From Diphasiastrum complanatum (lineage: Eukaryota > Streptophyta > Lycopodiopsida > Lycopodiales > Lycopodiaceae), in assembly GCA_029204225.1 (NCBI GenBank), contig CM055106.1, positions 37,533,923 through 37,597,922 on the forward strand: a stretch of DNA of 64,000 nucleotides. The letters are read 5' to 3'. Every line of letters begins with the position of its first letter. The stretch's first letter is position 1. The notes beneath the pieces are model-generated. The model saw only the letters and a program-made list of their open reading frames with translations. It was not told the DNA's origin and did not search any database. The position numbers and the translations under genes were made by a program. Of the stretch, positions 11,530 through 25,810 are shown piece after piece.

Positions 11530-12777
11530 CATTTGAAACGGGTCAAATTTCCAAAATAGAATAACCATTTAGTAATATAATAATTTTTGTTTGAAAGATT
11601 GCTATTTAAAATAAAAAAAATTGAAACAAAAACATGCGTTTTGACTAAAAAAAAATAGTCTATGTCAAAAAAAATTGAAATTTTAAATACAATTTAAAAA
11701 ATTGAAATAGTCACCATTGGAACAAAATACATAGACATTTCTAATTTTTTGATAATCTAAATTACCTTTTCAAAAGTGATTCGTAGAATATATTCGATGA
11801 TAATTATGCTAAAATTTTACGAAAGTTTTTACGATTTTATTACTTTTTGAAGCTAAAAGTACAATGAAGCTTCGTACATTAATTTCACAAAGATTACTAA
11901 AATATCTAGTTTTGGCAACTTAAATCCCAAACAAATTTCACGTTCTTTGTTTGGCACAAAGGATAAAAATTGATCTATTGAAAAAGAGTTGAAGATTCAA
12001 TTGTCATCGTTGCAATTGTTAATTCTTCAGACCAGTTTGTATTCTCAAAGTTAACTACATTGAAGTTTTGCTCTTAAAAAATCCCATCTACCAATGTTGA
12101 TCAAAAAATTTCATCTATCAATGTTAATCAAACTCGTCAAAAAATCGGTATGCTACTTGAATTGATCCCAAAATGTTCAATGCTATATATAAATGGATGA
12201 ACTGAACAATGATCTTTTTGAGTTTTTTGCTCTTCCAAAATAGATGTTAGATGATACTACCACATGTGATAGCTTTTTGTTTATTCATGGCCAAAAAACA
12301 AACTTACAAAATGCTAGGGGCCAATATAACAATGTTAACGTCAAAAAAGTCATCAATGTTTTTTGATTCATGCACAGAGTCCACTCCAATTCCACACCTC
12401 AATATGAACAAAAATTCACTTGACATTTTCTTCATTATTTCATGAAAAATGCAAACAAAACAAAATCAACATATAGTTTAAACACTTGAAATAGATTCCT
12501 TGATTGGCAAACTTAGTAACAATGTCAAGTAAGAATGGCACATAGAAAATGCAATCCAATCTTACCTATCGGTGTCAGTGTGGGTGTGGGTGTGTGTGTG
12601 TGTGTGTAAAAGATGATTTCGTCAAAGCTATAGATATAGGTTACTATATGTTAAAATTCAAATGTTTTTGGTTGAGCCTTAGCGTAGGAAAGCCTGTCTT
12701 TGTTTCTAAAGCACAGATGAAATAAACATTATAAGCAAGTGACTAAAACTACCCACACCTTGGCACACAGTTGTGGG
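11530..12777. other. AT-rich 3' flank of ACR3 copy 1, with a short (TG)n tract
   Basis: No gene is visible. A GT-rich microsatellite lies at about 12577-12607, and its inverted counterpart in the right copy is the CA tract near 61358-61384. Confidence 0.5.
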
Positions 12778-15700
12778 CTACCAAGACCATAAGCTGCGAA
12801 AATAAAGCATGACATATACCAGCCCAATGAGAACCGGAACTTCAATGAGGGGACCAATGGTGGCTGCAAGGGCCTCTTTGGAATCAATCCCAAAGCTTCC
12901 TATGGCTACAGCTATTGCAAGCTCAAAATTGTTGCTTGATGCTGTGAAGGACTGTGCCACCGAGTCACGGTAGGGGATTTTAAGCCAACGACACACCCCA
13001 ACCGACGAGAAGAAAACGATTGCAAAGTAAAGCAGCAGCGGTACAGTAACCCTCACAACATTGCTGATGTCCTTCACAATTTCATGAGCTTGAATGGAAA
13101 ACATGACAAAGATTGTGTAGAGCAATCCAAGTAATGCCCATGGCCCAATAAACGGAACATATTTTGCTTCAAACCATTTTTTACCGAAAGCCCCTCGAAG
13201 AAAATATCTGGTGATGATTCCAGCAGCCAAAGGTACTCCCAAAAACAGGAGGACACTTTTGGCAACAGCCCAAGTCCCAACATGTATTCCATGGCCTCGT
13301 GATAGCACCTTCAGATAGAACAGAGCAAATGGAGTGTAAAGAAGAATCTGCAGTACTGAATTGACAGCTACAAGGACAGCACAAAGCTCCTTATCTCCTT
13401 TTGCCAGGTCATTCCACACTAACACCATGGCGATGCATCGAGCAATGCCCACTAAAATCACACCAGTGCGATAATGAGGAAGATCTGGCAAGGTTGCCCA
13501 TGCTAGACCAGTCATAAGGGCAGGGCCGACCAGCCAATTTAGAACCAAGCTTAACATCAGATTTCGAATCAGTCGGCCATTTTTGAACATCTTCCCCAAA
13601 ACTTCGTACCGAACTTTGCAAAGAACAGGGTACATCATTATCCACAGACCAACAGCAATGGGCAGAGAAACAGAGCTGATATTTGCAACTTCAAAGGCCC
13701 TCTTGATCCCCTTGAAATAGTAGCCAAGAAGAATGGCCAAAATCATGTCTACAATGATCCAAACAAACAAGTATCGATCCAGGAACGACAAACCTTTGAT
13801 GATTTTGCCTGCAAGTCAGTCAATACATGAGAAAAAAGAAGAAAAATTACAGAATATTTGCCAAATAACGTTGAGATACAAGGATTGGCCAATAGATGGA
13901 TGCCATACAGGGTAAATAAAGAATGAAACTAATGGCAACTTTTCCTATCACAATTAAGAGTGAAGAACAAGTAGATATTATGCATTGACAACATAGACAA
14001 GTGAATCAACAATCTACTTCAATTGGAACAAATCCGCTTTTACACTGTACATACCATTACTTTTTTCTGTGTCCATGCCATTTTCAGGGAATACAACTTC
14101 ACAAGCGATTTCCACGCCATTGTGCAAAACTATTGACACTGATGTTCCATCTCCAACAACCTGTAAGAACCTACATCATAATGTGGACTTGAAACCGAAA
14201 TGAATTTCTGATAGAGCTAACAATAAGCTTTGAAGAAAGCCTGAAGCACAAAACACAAATCACGTAAAATCAATGCACAAAAAAAACAACTGTGCCTTAA
14301 TCAAGCTTCACTTGTGATTCGCAAAATTCCATACAGAGTACAATTGCCACATGACGTCGACGCTGCATGCTGAATCCTGATTGACGTTGTGCATTCGTAC
14401 ATTTAATCTATATGTATGTTTGACTGACCACCAAAGATGCTCTTGGAGAGCAGAGTTTTAATTGATGCTATTTGCAAGTAAAGAACCAGGTAGATAGCAA
14501 CAAAAGCTAAGTACTTTAAGATCCATGGATGAGCGATCATGTATACTATCAAATAAAACACCGCAAGCGGTTATGCTATGAATCAGCGGCACCATCGCAA
14601 TAGAAACTGCTGAATTCAAGGGTGCTAGCATTGAGTTCTAACCAGAAATTCGCCTACACAAATGTGCGTGAAAAGACGATTATAGGACTTTTAATGAGTG
14701 GCAAAATCCAGCACAGATTATACGAGTTATATCCTCGTAGATTTCCAAAAATGAATTCTCGAAATGACCATCAAGGGCAATTCATTTAGGGTGCCTGATG
14801 GACCGTGAAGTTATCAGTTCTAAGAAAGCACACTTCTCGACATGCAAATCTGTTGGAGAATGATAGCATCTACATCACGAATGTACAATTTTTTGACAAG
14901 TGCATATCTCACTAACGAATGATCCAGGCTTTTTTTCTAAGCTGCTTTTTTTCTAAGCTTCGTAGTTCTGATTTCCCGACGAGCATTTTAAGACTTTCAA
15001 GAAATTAAGCGAAGGGATTCAAGAAAAAAGGAAAAAAGAGCAGATCTCCAACTTTGAGACAAATGAAATATGACTGCGTGCGGCGTAACCCATGATGTAC
15101 GGAACCCTACGAACGAACAAGGTGAATCTTGCTTCACGGACCAAGCTTGAAGCTCGATGCTGCTATCTCAATCTAGCTGCCAAAATCGTCTGCCATCCGT
15201 TCAAGTGAGCAAGTCTCGCCATAAGTATGAAGAAGGCATTTGTGGCATAATGTTCTAGCAAAATGTGAAAAGATCTGGCTGTCGTACAAGGGAGCCCGCA
15301 GGCCAACACAGACGGGAGATCTCTAAAATTATCTGCCAGCCATGCCAAGGAAACTATGTAACAAACCTACAGAACAGTAATAATCAGATCCTGGCTAGTC
15401 AAACTGAATTTCATACTAGAGATCAGTAAATCATCTCAGAGATGGTAGACATTAATCGATATGTTACGATTCATAGCTCCACTCGTTAATAACAAGGTAG
15501 AAACGTTAGCTATGTCTCAATCGCAATATAGTTTCAATTCTGCTTGGTTAGTGGGAAGTTGCAACAGGTTGGTCAGTTAGTTACGTCTTGATCTTGACAT
15601 GCATCTTGAACTCCGTTATAGTACTACAGGCTTTCTGCAGATTCGATTACACCGCTTACATTGGATAAGTCTGCGATCTCTTTGAGAAGTTGCATACAGA

Positions 15701-16068
15701 ATCATTTAAGCATTAGAAAGTAAATCCACACAAACTACTCCCAACTATACGAGAAAAGGATGAAGACAACATCGACCAAGCAATAATTTGGCAACGACTT
15801 GCCAAACAAACCTGCCTGCCTGCCATACCTGGGGACTACATGAGCACCGAACAGAAGAAATTTCCAGATCGCAACGGCCGGGCACCTCCGTGCTATCAAG
15901 CGAGGGTGGTCTGGAAAACCTGCAACGCAGGGCGCCATCTTCCCCATTGCTTAGCATGCTGATGGATCCCAAGAAGTCCTCATCTCTCAAAGCCTTGCAA
16001 ACAACCTCCATCTCCACCTCTTCTTCCATCCTCACACTCTCTGCCACCCTTACGCTCTCCTCAACCAT
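12778..16068 (-). CDS. ACR3: ACR3-type arsenite efflux carrier, copy 1 (three exons)
   Basis: Exons are 16068-15829, 14160-14055 and 13808-12778, joined at GT-AG introns of 1668 and 246 bp, for 458 codons. Exon 1 begins with the first ATG after the CT-rich 5' leader and ends in phase 0; exon 2 ends one base into a Gly codon completed by exon 3. Exon 3 encodes the membrane domain of the bile acid/Na+ symporter (BASS) superfamily, with about ten hydrophobic segments. It contains ARCIAMVLVWNDLAKGD (Cys at about residue 240) and SNNFELAIAVAI (Glu at about 411), the conserved Cys and Glu essential for As(III) transport in bacterial ACR3. ACR3 exports arsenite across the plasma membrane or into the vacuole; the location cannot be told here. 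Residues 1-115 form an unusual acidic, Cys-containing N-terminal extension. The frame is intact. It is transcribed away from copy 2. Confidence 0.9.
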
Positions 16069-16082
16069 CTCACACCATCTCT

Positions 16083-16084
<2 letters not shown>

Positions 16085-16123
<39 letters not shown>
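16085..16123 (-). promoter_or_regulatory. (CT)n tract in the ACR3 copy 1 5' leader
   Basis: A CT run sits about 16 bp upstream of the ACR3 start codon (GA on the coding strand). The same tract precedes copy 2 at 57915-57958. GA-rich leaders are common in plant 5' untranslated regions and can bind GAGA-binding (BBR/BPC) proteins; a role here is inference. Confidence 0.45.
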
Positions 16124-16126
<3 letters not shown>

Positions 16127-16351
16127 CCTTTTCTCTGTCTCTCGAACGATCCATCCATCCATCCATCTTTCTCTGACTATTCTTATCATTAATCAAAATA
16201 TTTTGGCGGGGTTTACGAAAAATGAAACAAATCTAATAAGCACGTCACGTCGCTTTCAGTACTCCAGCCAACTGGCAGGCTCAGGGCGCAGCAATCAGAT
16301 TGGGCCACGTGCCAGTACAATATCCTCTTCCATATATGATACTTAGTCTTT

Positions 16352-16363
16352 ATGTATATATAG
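16352..16363 (-). promoter_or_regulatory. Candidate TATA box of ACR3 copy 1
   Basis: The minus strand reads CTATATATACAT about 290 bp upstream of the ATG, and the identical motif is conserved upstream of copy 2 (57668-57679). Its distance from the ATG would allow a leader of roughly 250 bases. No transcript data are available. Confidence 0.35.
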
Positions 16364-16559
16364 TCTATCGTATAGGTATAGTTAGACCGTGGGTATCTCT
16401 GAATACAATTTCCATACCTACACGTCACATACGCCTTCATATATACTTTGAGTGGAAATAAATACTTGTGCTCTATCTTTTTTCTTTTATTTTTCTAAAT
16501 ATGATTCTTAAACAAAATGGATAGTATCTAATTCTTTTTTAATTACCTAAAAATCATTT

Positions 16560-16911
16560 TTAGGCCTAAAACTTAAGATGATGGATTGATATGAAACTAA
16601 TAGTGACTCATAAGGGAAGTGGATGAGGTGGCCCAGTTAGGCTGCCGATGTGTTTAGTGAGTGGGGTGTCACAATGCACTACTTACTAGTTAAGTATATC
16701 CATAGGTCTCCCACTAAATTTGGTGATTGTAGCTGCATGCTACATGTGTGAAATCTCTCTCTTGTTAAGCTTTCGGTGGTCCATAGCTTGGGGGCTAGAT
16801 CTGTTTGATCTAGGCTTTGTTGGGTTTATTTGTCCACCATCTGATTTCCTTTGTTTCTATAAAGTCAGCATCCTTGATCCTTGGTGTTGGATTTGCAAGT
16901 GGTATCAGAGC
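16560..16911 (+). mobile_element. LTR 3' end followed by a primer-binding site
   Basis: Sequence ending in ATTTGCA (16891-16897) is followed by AG and then TGGTATCAGAGC (16900-16911), the standard plant LTR-retrotransposon primer-binding site for initiator Met tRNA. The upstream part is therefore an LTR whose start could not be fixed. It is shared with the right-hand block A only up to about 16860, so the duplication boundary falls inside this LTR. Confidence 0.6.
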
Positions 16912-18164
<1,253 letters not shown>

Positions 18165-18235
18165 CTCGAGCTATTGTTACGGGCCATTAGCCAAATACAC
18201 ATAAGAGAACATGTGCACCTTAAAGAGAATCGACC

Positions 18236-18980
18236 GCTCTGATACCAACTGTTACTAGGGTCGTCGACTGCCTTGAAGGTTTCGCACACCCCATACCAGT
18301 GACGACACACCATATCCGCTCATCCATAGGGTCACAACTGACCCACCCCCATGCACTGGAACTATTGACATATTCATGCACGGTCAAGCCTCCTATGATA
18401 ACTAGTGTCTCATACCACCAACCATCGCACTCGGCACTCCCTAGCACACATCTTCTGGCCTGGAGATATATCATGGCTCATGCTCGTGCTCTCCATCCAC
18501 CAAATCCCGGGTAAACTGAGTGAATGGAAGGCATAGCACAGTTGATCCCATCAAGCACGGTCCTGCCGACGACACGTGACCACCTAGGATGGTGATGCGT
18601 GGCACCCAAACATGTCGATAACGCTAGACCTGCATCTTGCCCCTTGTGAGGCCATCACTGAAGGGTGTACAATTATGGTACATAACAAGCTACTAGTGGC
18701 ACGAGTGTATTATAGAACGACATTCCTTGGCAATTCATGGACCAGACAATTCCAAACCTGGATCGATGAATTTTGCTTAACCGGAGTCCATAAGTCCTCC
18801 TTCACTCCAAAGGACTCGAAAAGTACAAAGCGCTTGAGCTTCATGGAATACGTCATTGGCCACCTCATCCAATAAAGACACGATAAACGGGACTGGCACC
18901 ATAGTGTCGAGGGACTGGCACTACTTCAGGTCGGAGGCCCTGTTGAAGGTATTATAGTGTAAATAAATAAATTAGCCGAA
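18236..18980 (-). mobile_element. LTR with primer-binding site, minus strand, related to the outer gypsy LTR
   Basis: GCTCTGATACCA at 18236-18247 is the reverse complement of the TGGTATCAGAGC primer-binding site. Two bases later, TGTTACTAGGG (18250) starts an LTR-like sequence. It shares phrases with the LTR at 28061-28707 (CACCCCCATGCACTGGA, CATACCACCA and a following ACTC-rich part), so it appears to be a diverged relative. The right end could not be fixed, and no internal region with coding content follows on its left. Confidence 0.5.
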
Positions 18981-19805
18981 AATAGTTTTGAGGGTCGTGT
19001 GGCATCCTTCGTGCGAAAGCCCACGGCCTAATGAGCACTTGTAAATAAATAATTATGGACATAAACTTGACTTTGGGCCATGCAATTAAAAATAAGATTA
19101 GACGGCCAAAGTTAAGCTTAAACTTTAGTTTCTAAGTTTGTGAAGTCAAAGGTCAAATGGTGGTAGGTGGGGTGTGCTTCTTTCTACACCATAGATTCAT
19201 TTGTGTTTCTTGTGGATGGTGTGAATTTCTATCCCATCCTTTGTAAGTAGCCAATAGGAAGCAAGAGTCAAGGGCCACCCCAAAGATAAAAAGGCACCAT
19301 TTGTAACCATGTTTCCATGCTTAATGAGAAGGAGAAAACTCTACCATTTTGGAGAGCAAGCATCCTCATTTGCTATTCAATCATTGGTATTGCTATTGTG
19401 GGCTTCTCTTTTGCTCTCTATTTTTCATTGTTCTTGATGTTTTAAACATAGAATGATGCCATCACAAGACGTAGAGCTACTAGGTAAACAAAATATGGTA
19501 GCAGTTAGTATGCTAGACTTGTGAATAGGTCTTGGTTAATGGAAACTTGAATGGCATGGATTTGCCCAAGCTTCGTAGCATTTGGACTGAAATGAGACTT
19601 CATAGAGTTCGATGAGTCAGTATAGCACGGATTTGCCTTGACACCTAATGCTATAACTAAACCGTACCTTTTTGTACATCATTATGGATATAAGTGTCCT
19701 TGGAGGATGATTCATTTTTCTCATAATGTGTTTACAAGTTGTCTCACAACCTCAAAATGGATCTCACATGGATGATATACAAAATCTTTATAATATCTCT
19801 CTAAG
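18981..19805. other. Spacer without a recognised gene
   Basis: The stretch is AT-rich with short frames only. No element end could be placed. Confidence 0.4.
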
Positions 19806-19959
19806 TGTTAGAATCCCCATTGTCATGCCGGTCATTGCTAAAGTACAAACAAGTGACGAACGCTACGTTATCACCCGACCATAGAGGTACTGCCACCTCA
19901 CCCCCATGCACTAGAGCTACAGACCACCATCAAGCAAGCTCGGATCTCAAGTAAGCATA

Positions 19960-21366
19960 AAGGGACTGAATCTGGTGGTAGAATGCTTAGCACTATTGTG
20001 CGCGAACTCAACTAAAGGGAGATACTTTTCCCAATCAGACTGTCAGTGAGAAACGTATGTTCTAAGCATATCCTCCAATGTCTAGTTGACTCGTTCTGTC
20101 TGCCCATCAGATTTTGGGTGATCCGAAGAACTAAGACTAAGGGTTGTTTCAAGTTTTCTAAAAACTGCTTGCCAGAACTTGCCAGTGAACTTAGACTCGC
20201 GGTCACTAACAATATCATTCGGCAAACCATACAATCTGAACAACTTTTCAACAAAAAGCTGGGCTAGTTCAGATGTCTTGACAGTTAATTTAGTTGGTAT
20301 AAATTGCACCATCTTGGTTAGCCTGTCAACCACCACCCAAATGGCATCGTGATCACTCCGGGTTTTAGGGAGTCCAACCACAAAATCCATTGAAATACTT
20401 TCCCATTTCTTATTGGGAATTTCCAAGGGATGTAAAAGACCCGCACGGCACACAAACCTTTCCCTTTCGGAAAAGCAGACCATTCCTTATGGAATAGTCT
20501 TCAAGTAGCTTATCATTACGGAATTGCTTGGGATCCTGCATCCCAAGGTCATCACTAGATCTAGAATTTCCTGTCTTGCCAGATGCGACCAAAAAACCTA
20601 TCGATTCGACAAAGATCCCGTAGTGAAAGATACAAATCAGATTGGATCTCAGCAAAGCATAACTGATTAATTTCTCCAATCCGGCTCAAGGCATCAGCAA
20701 CACAGTTTGACGTACCTTTACGATACTTAATGTCAAAGACAAACTCCTGAATGAATTCCGACCATCTAGCCTTACGGCCACGAAGGTCCTTAGCATCACA
20801 GATATACTTAAGGGATTGGTGATCAGTCATTACCGTAAATATGGCACCATAAAGATAATGCCTCCATATTTTTAACGCGTGAATGACTGCAAAAAGCTCC
20901 TTCTCAAATACCTAGTCTGAGCAGGATCCAGCTTCTTGCTATCAAAAGCAACTGGTCTACCGTCTTGATAAAGGACCACTCCAACAGCAAAGTCACTAGC
21001 ATCCGTATCAACCACAAAGGGCCGGTTAGGATCGACAATATGCAAAATTGGAGCCGTAGAAACACAGTGCTTGAGAGTCTCAAAACTCTCATTCATTTTA
21101 TTCATCCGCATTATCAATGGACTTTTTCTGCGGCTACATTTTTTTCTTCACCCCCTTAAGAATGTTCGTCAAGGGCAATGTTATTAAGGCATAGTCCAAA
21201 ATGAACCTGTCAAACGCCACTCTTGCTCGGCCGCGGCATGCTTGGCCTGCATTTCTAAAATTTGATTCTACAGCATATTTATGGCCTGAACAAGCTGGTT
21301 AGTGTCTACATCAGGAGGAGGAGGTGGTGAAGACGGTCCTTCACCCGAGGGCATAACAGGGTCCAT
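19960..21366 (-). pseudogene. Ty3/gypsy gag start joined to RNase H and integrase (internal deletion)
   Basis: An ATG at 21366 starts a gag-like N terminus (MDPVMPSGEG, then Pro-rich, then NQILEMQAKHAAAEQEWRL). Within about 200 bp the sequence jumps to the end of reverse transcriptase (LKHCVSTAPILHI) and RNase H (PFVVDTDASDFAVG, MTDHQSLKYI, NCVADALSRI). Integrase follows, with SMDFVVGLP, a DRLTKMVQFIP region and SDHPKSDGQTERVN. Several frameshifts and stops are present. It is a gypsy element of the chromovirus-like kind that has lost protease and most of the reverse transcriptase. Confidence 0.75.
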
Positions 21367-22307
21367 GGCACACTAAGGAAGAAGGCAAAGAAAAAACTGC
21401 AAGGGCTTTGCAACAAAAGGACTTAGAGAACTTGAGACCACTACTCAAGGAGACTAAGCCTGTAGTGGGTTTCTTTCCTTGCCTAACTTGAATCCAAGAT
21501 CTAGTCAATCTAGCATCAAAGAGACGGAGTTAGTTGTCACGCGTAGGTTCGTTCCCATGAGAGCGATAGTATAGTTCAGATTTCAACATGAATGGAGGAT
21601 CTAACACTAACATCCATCAAAACTAATCATTAACACTACATCCATTAACCCTACTTCCATTAACTCTAGATCCACAACAATGATAGAAACTTACTCTTCT
21701 CTCTCTCTCTTTCTGTCTCACAAAAAGCATAAGAAATAGCAATCCCAAATGATCAGATCCAACAATTAGCAAAATCCAAAGAAAGCATGAGAAATGGAGG
21801 AAAAGAGAGGAAAAGCAAGGACATTCATCAATCAATTTCTAAAGAGAACCAATCTACTTTATTGAAATGAGAAAATGAACATGAGGAACAACTCGAGTTG
21901 GTCCCTTTTTATAGTAGAGAGGAAGACCCTGGCCTCTGAATCCTATTGGTCCAGTCTTGCCTCTCTTTTTATTCAAATTTAAAAAGTTGTGGGGACCATC
22001 AAAATTGGAGGGAAACCCAACTTTATTCACTAACTTGACATTTAGGCCCTGCGACATTAAAAGTCCCGCAAAAAGGTCTAAAGTCCTTTTATTAACTTTT
22101 AACTAATCAATCAAATAACTATGTGATCATCGGGTTGGACTTACACACGCAGGGTGCCAAATCCCTCTCACTTATTAACTAGGGTTAGGGTTGCCTTGGG
22201 ATCCGCAAACCCTCCAACATTATCCCTCACCAAAACTGGTGGTGGTCCCATGACACCTGCAATATGCTGTTATTGGGGACTTTTATTGGCTTCGCGCCGA
22301 ATCTTAA

Positions 22308-24603
22308 TTAAATGATACTCCACCTTCTCCATAAAGTCAAGGCGTGCAGTATTGAAATCCAATCGGTATGCTCGATCTCATAAATGAAATCGGCGTCAAA
22401 CAATCTCTGAAGTTCTTTCTTTATCAGATCTGCCACATTAGGATTACAGCGATAGAACTTTGTAACCTTTGGTACTGCATCAGGTACTAAAGGTATGGTA
22501 TGTTCAATGACTGATGTCGGAATACCCTTCAAATCTTGATAAGTCCATGCAAAACAATCTTGATACTTAATAAGTAGCAAACGGAGTGCTTGATACTGTT
22601 CAGGAGTAAGTTGTGATCCCACTTGTACAATCTTTTCCGGTTCTCCTGGTTTGGCAAGATTCATTGGCTGCGTCCTAGCTGGGCCATCGTAAACCTCTTT
22701 AGATTTCGGCATGTGTTCTTCACGTTCAGATGTGCTTTAGGTAACATAATAACCACATCATCCAGTGTATAACGTTTAAAATGCTCTGGCATATCATGTT
22801 GGACTACATTTGCTTGTTCTTTTTTGGAAGGACTTGTCTTGGATCTTCGTTTAGTCTTGTTAGCAGGAATTGATCGTGGAGGTGATGACTTTCGGGATGA
22901 TAAATCTTTCTTCTCAGGTGAAGACTTCCTAGACGATGATGTCTTGCTGGAGATCTGACTTGAAGAATCATTCTTGACTTTTCCTTTGCCTTTATCCAAT
23001 AGAGGTGGCACTTCCTTTAAATCGATATTTTGAGGGGGATTTTCCCATTTCAGGACCGTATTATAATGTTGCTTTGCTTGTTTCTTCGTCATCGAACCTG
23101 TCATCATGTCTCCCTTCAATATAACTGCTTTGGGCGATTTGATTTTTGGTTCATCGGGAACATTATGCACTCCAAATCTGGTCGGATCCATATGATGTAG
23201 GGTCTGTCCATCCATAAGTTCTGCATTGCCATCATAAGTTAAGGCATGGCTCATTGGTATGTAATCATCCTCAATTGGATCTGGTATAGGTTCCGTTGAT
23301 ATCCAGGCTACATTTAGCACATTTAGTGGAAACGTGATTGGCGTATCCAAAGTTAGATCTAACAAGGAAATCTCGCTCATTTCTGATTGAATATCTTGTT
23401 GACACATATATCCTGCTATACAATCAATTGTTGCAAGAGCTTCGTTCCAATTGACAGTATCCGTTTGAGAATCGTAGTGAACTCCCAATTTTTTCTCTGG
23501 TCGATCACAAGTGTGATCCGTTGTTGATGAATCATCATCTGCTTTTTGAACCACTGGCTTGATAGTCCAAGTCGTAGGATCAATTTTAACTGCACGTTCA
23601 CAATTTTCAAAAGTGATTTTGCCGGTACCCCAGCTATGAATTACTTGCGCAACTCGTAACCATGGACGTCCTAAGAGATTTCGGTAGACATTTGGTGCTT
23701 TTGGTAAGTCCATCACGACGAAAGTAATGACGAACTATACTCCTGCAATCCTGACAGGTATATCTTTCACCATTCCTCGTGGACGAACAAATAGCAAAAG
23801 TAGCACGCTTAATCTTTATAAGGCCCCATTTTGTACATAGCGTTGTAGAAATCAGGTTAACTCCTGAACCGCCGTCTATCACAGCTGCTTCTTTAGAAAA
23901 TTGTCTATGTTTTATCGGCAGAGTGATCAAACTCATTGAGCATCATTTCTGCAGTAGCATTGGCATTCGTTGATGCAATAGTGGTGGATGTCATAGTAGT
24001 CTGCCCTCCTGTATAAGGCAACATACTGACATTCGGCTCATCATCTAAATCTTCATCCTCCTCCCGAATTGCATCGTCCATCGCATTTTGCAAAAGTGCG
24101 TACTCATTATGGCATTTCAGTTCACGTCTGATCCGTTTAGGTAGTCCTGACAAAAATCACATAATCATGGCATTTTCATTAATCAACTCAGGCTCACATT
24201 CAGATCTAAGATGTTTCACCCTTTCGATGTAATCTCGAACCATTTCCCGCTTTCCCATTTTAATTTTACTTAAAAGTAGGAAAGGGTCTTCCATAAACTT
24301 TTGTGGATTGAACCGTGTGATAAGGGCTCATGTAACAACCTCACAATCTGTATGCTCAGTTTCAGCTTGGTTATATTACCAATCTTGTGATGCGCCTGTT
24401 AAGGCCATATGAAACAGCTTTAGTTTATCTTGAGGATAAATCTCACCATAGACCTCACAGGATTCAGCATAGATCTGAAGAAATCTAACTGGATCTGTTA
24501 ATCCATTATATTTGGGTAAATCCAATCGGGGTGCTCTTCTAACAATAATTGGATTGACCTCTTGTGGAGCACCTCCAGGAGCAGCTCAAGAGGCAGCCAT
24601 CTT
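22308..24603 (-). pseudogene. Gag-protease and truncated reverse transcriptase of the inner gypsy element
   Basis: Gag starts near 24603 (MAAS...) and contains DPVRFLQIYAESCEVYGEIY and FHMALTGASQDW, typical of the retrotransposon gag domain. In-frame stops follow (around 24372 and 24150). The aspartic protease motif VIDGGSGVNLIS lies near 23880. A long open frame of 351 codons spans 23716-22661 between protease and reverse transcriptase, with a Ser/Lys-rich stretch. The reverse transcriptase start (DCFAWTYQDLKGIP, then KKELQRLFDADFI) is cut at about 22310, with no RNase H or integrase before the left LTR. Confidence 0.75.
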
Positions 24604-25810
24604 ACAAATTTAGATCAGATTGATAATGTGATTGGATATAGATTTTTTCAAAAACTATCTCAGATTAGATCTGCTAGCTCTATTCCACTTTTCAAGAATC
24701 TGATTCTATATGATGAAAAACTACCCAAAATTTTATGAATCGATACTTCTCAAAAAATGCTAAATCTCTTAGAGTCCAATTCAGAATATATTAGATTTGA
24801 TCCAAATTTTGACAGAGACTTGATCTGGAAAATCAAAAACTAAAACTAGGACTGGCAAAGGTCCTCTAGGCGAAGGTTGTCCCGGCGAAGGTTCAACGGT
24901 GCTATTTTGGGATAAAAACTCTCTGAACACTTTTCTGGCAATTTCTTGGAAAATAACCTTCGTCGACTTCTCAGTTGGAAGATCTGACACAGATAAAACT
25001 ATGGAAAATCAGACGAAGGTTTCTGACACAAGAAAATACAGTTTTTGTGATCTGGCGAGGGTAAAAATCAAGATTTTTTGTGATCTAATCAAGATAGATC
25101 TTCTTCGAACTCAAAAATAGTATTTTTATATAAATAGAATATTCTGGAAACTCGACGAGGGTTCTGGCGAAGGATCATGAGTAATACTGGTAATTTTGCA
25201 AAAAGATGACTTTTTTGGCAAAAATATGACAATATGACAACTGATCCTCTGAAAACCTTTCTATTTTTGATATTATTCTTCGTCGACCTGACAGTAGATA
25301 GATCTGAATCACATCTAAGCACAATGAACTAGGCGAAGGTTCTTTTTCTGTATTTTTTTTAGGGTTTTGATAATTTTTGGTATTTTCTGGTGGTTTTTCT
25401 GATGTTTCTAGAAATCTGCTGGGAACTAATCTTCGCCCTTCAAATTGAAGGTTCTGTAAACAAAATTGAAGGTGTCTGCAACTCGGCGAAGGTTTCCTGA
25501 AAGAGAGTAAAAAGTTCTGGGCTCTGATGGCACTTTTTGTCTCTTTTTGACCAAATTTGACAGATTTGACCGATTTTTGTTATTTCCTCTGATATCTTAG
25601 ATCCAAATGGATCTTAAGATTGGTGATCTGAATAGCTTTCCCTGTTTAATAATCAGATTAGATTTCAAACAAGCAAATCCACTCAAAATTTAGCAAAATC
25701 AATCCCAAACTAACCCTACAATGCAGTTTTAACACTATTCATGCCACGACAAGACGCCTAATGCAAGCTAACCATCAGCCAAACATGCCGCAAACTGAAA
25801 AATTGGCGTA
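24604..25810. other. Long untranslated leader of the inner gypsy element
   Basis: About 1.2 kb between the primer-binding site and gag carries no sustained frame. Phrases like GGCGAAGGTT and CGACGAGG recur irregularly throughout it. Confidence 0.5.

Larger units (their letters stand above)
10523..16860. repeat. Duplicated block A, left copy (carries ACR3 copy 1)
   Basis: The reverse complement matches 57142-63513 over its whole 6.3 kb, including intergenic DNA, exons and introns. Exon proteins differ at only about 8 of 458 residues between copies, pointing to a recent duplication. The right end of this block stops inside an LTR-like sequence about 40 bp before a primer-binding site. Confidence 0.9.

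Noticed and set aside
13074-13645. Overlapping frames inside ACR3 exon 3 (and the mirror at 60320-60891)
   Set aside because: They are shadow frames of the transporter and are conserved only because the block was duplicated.
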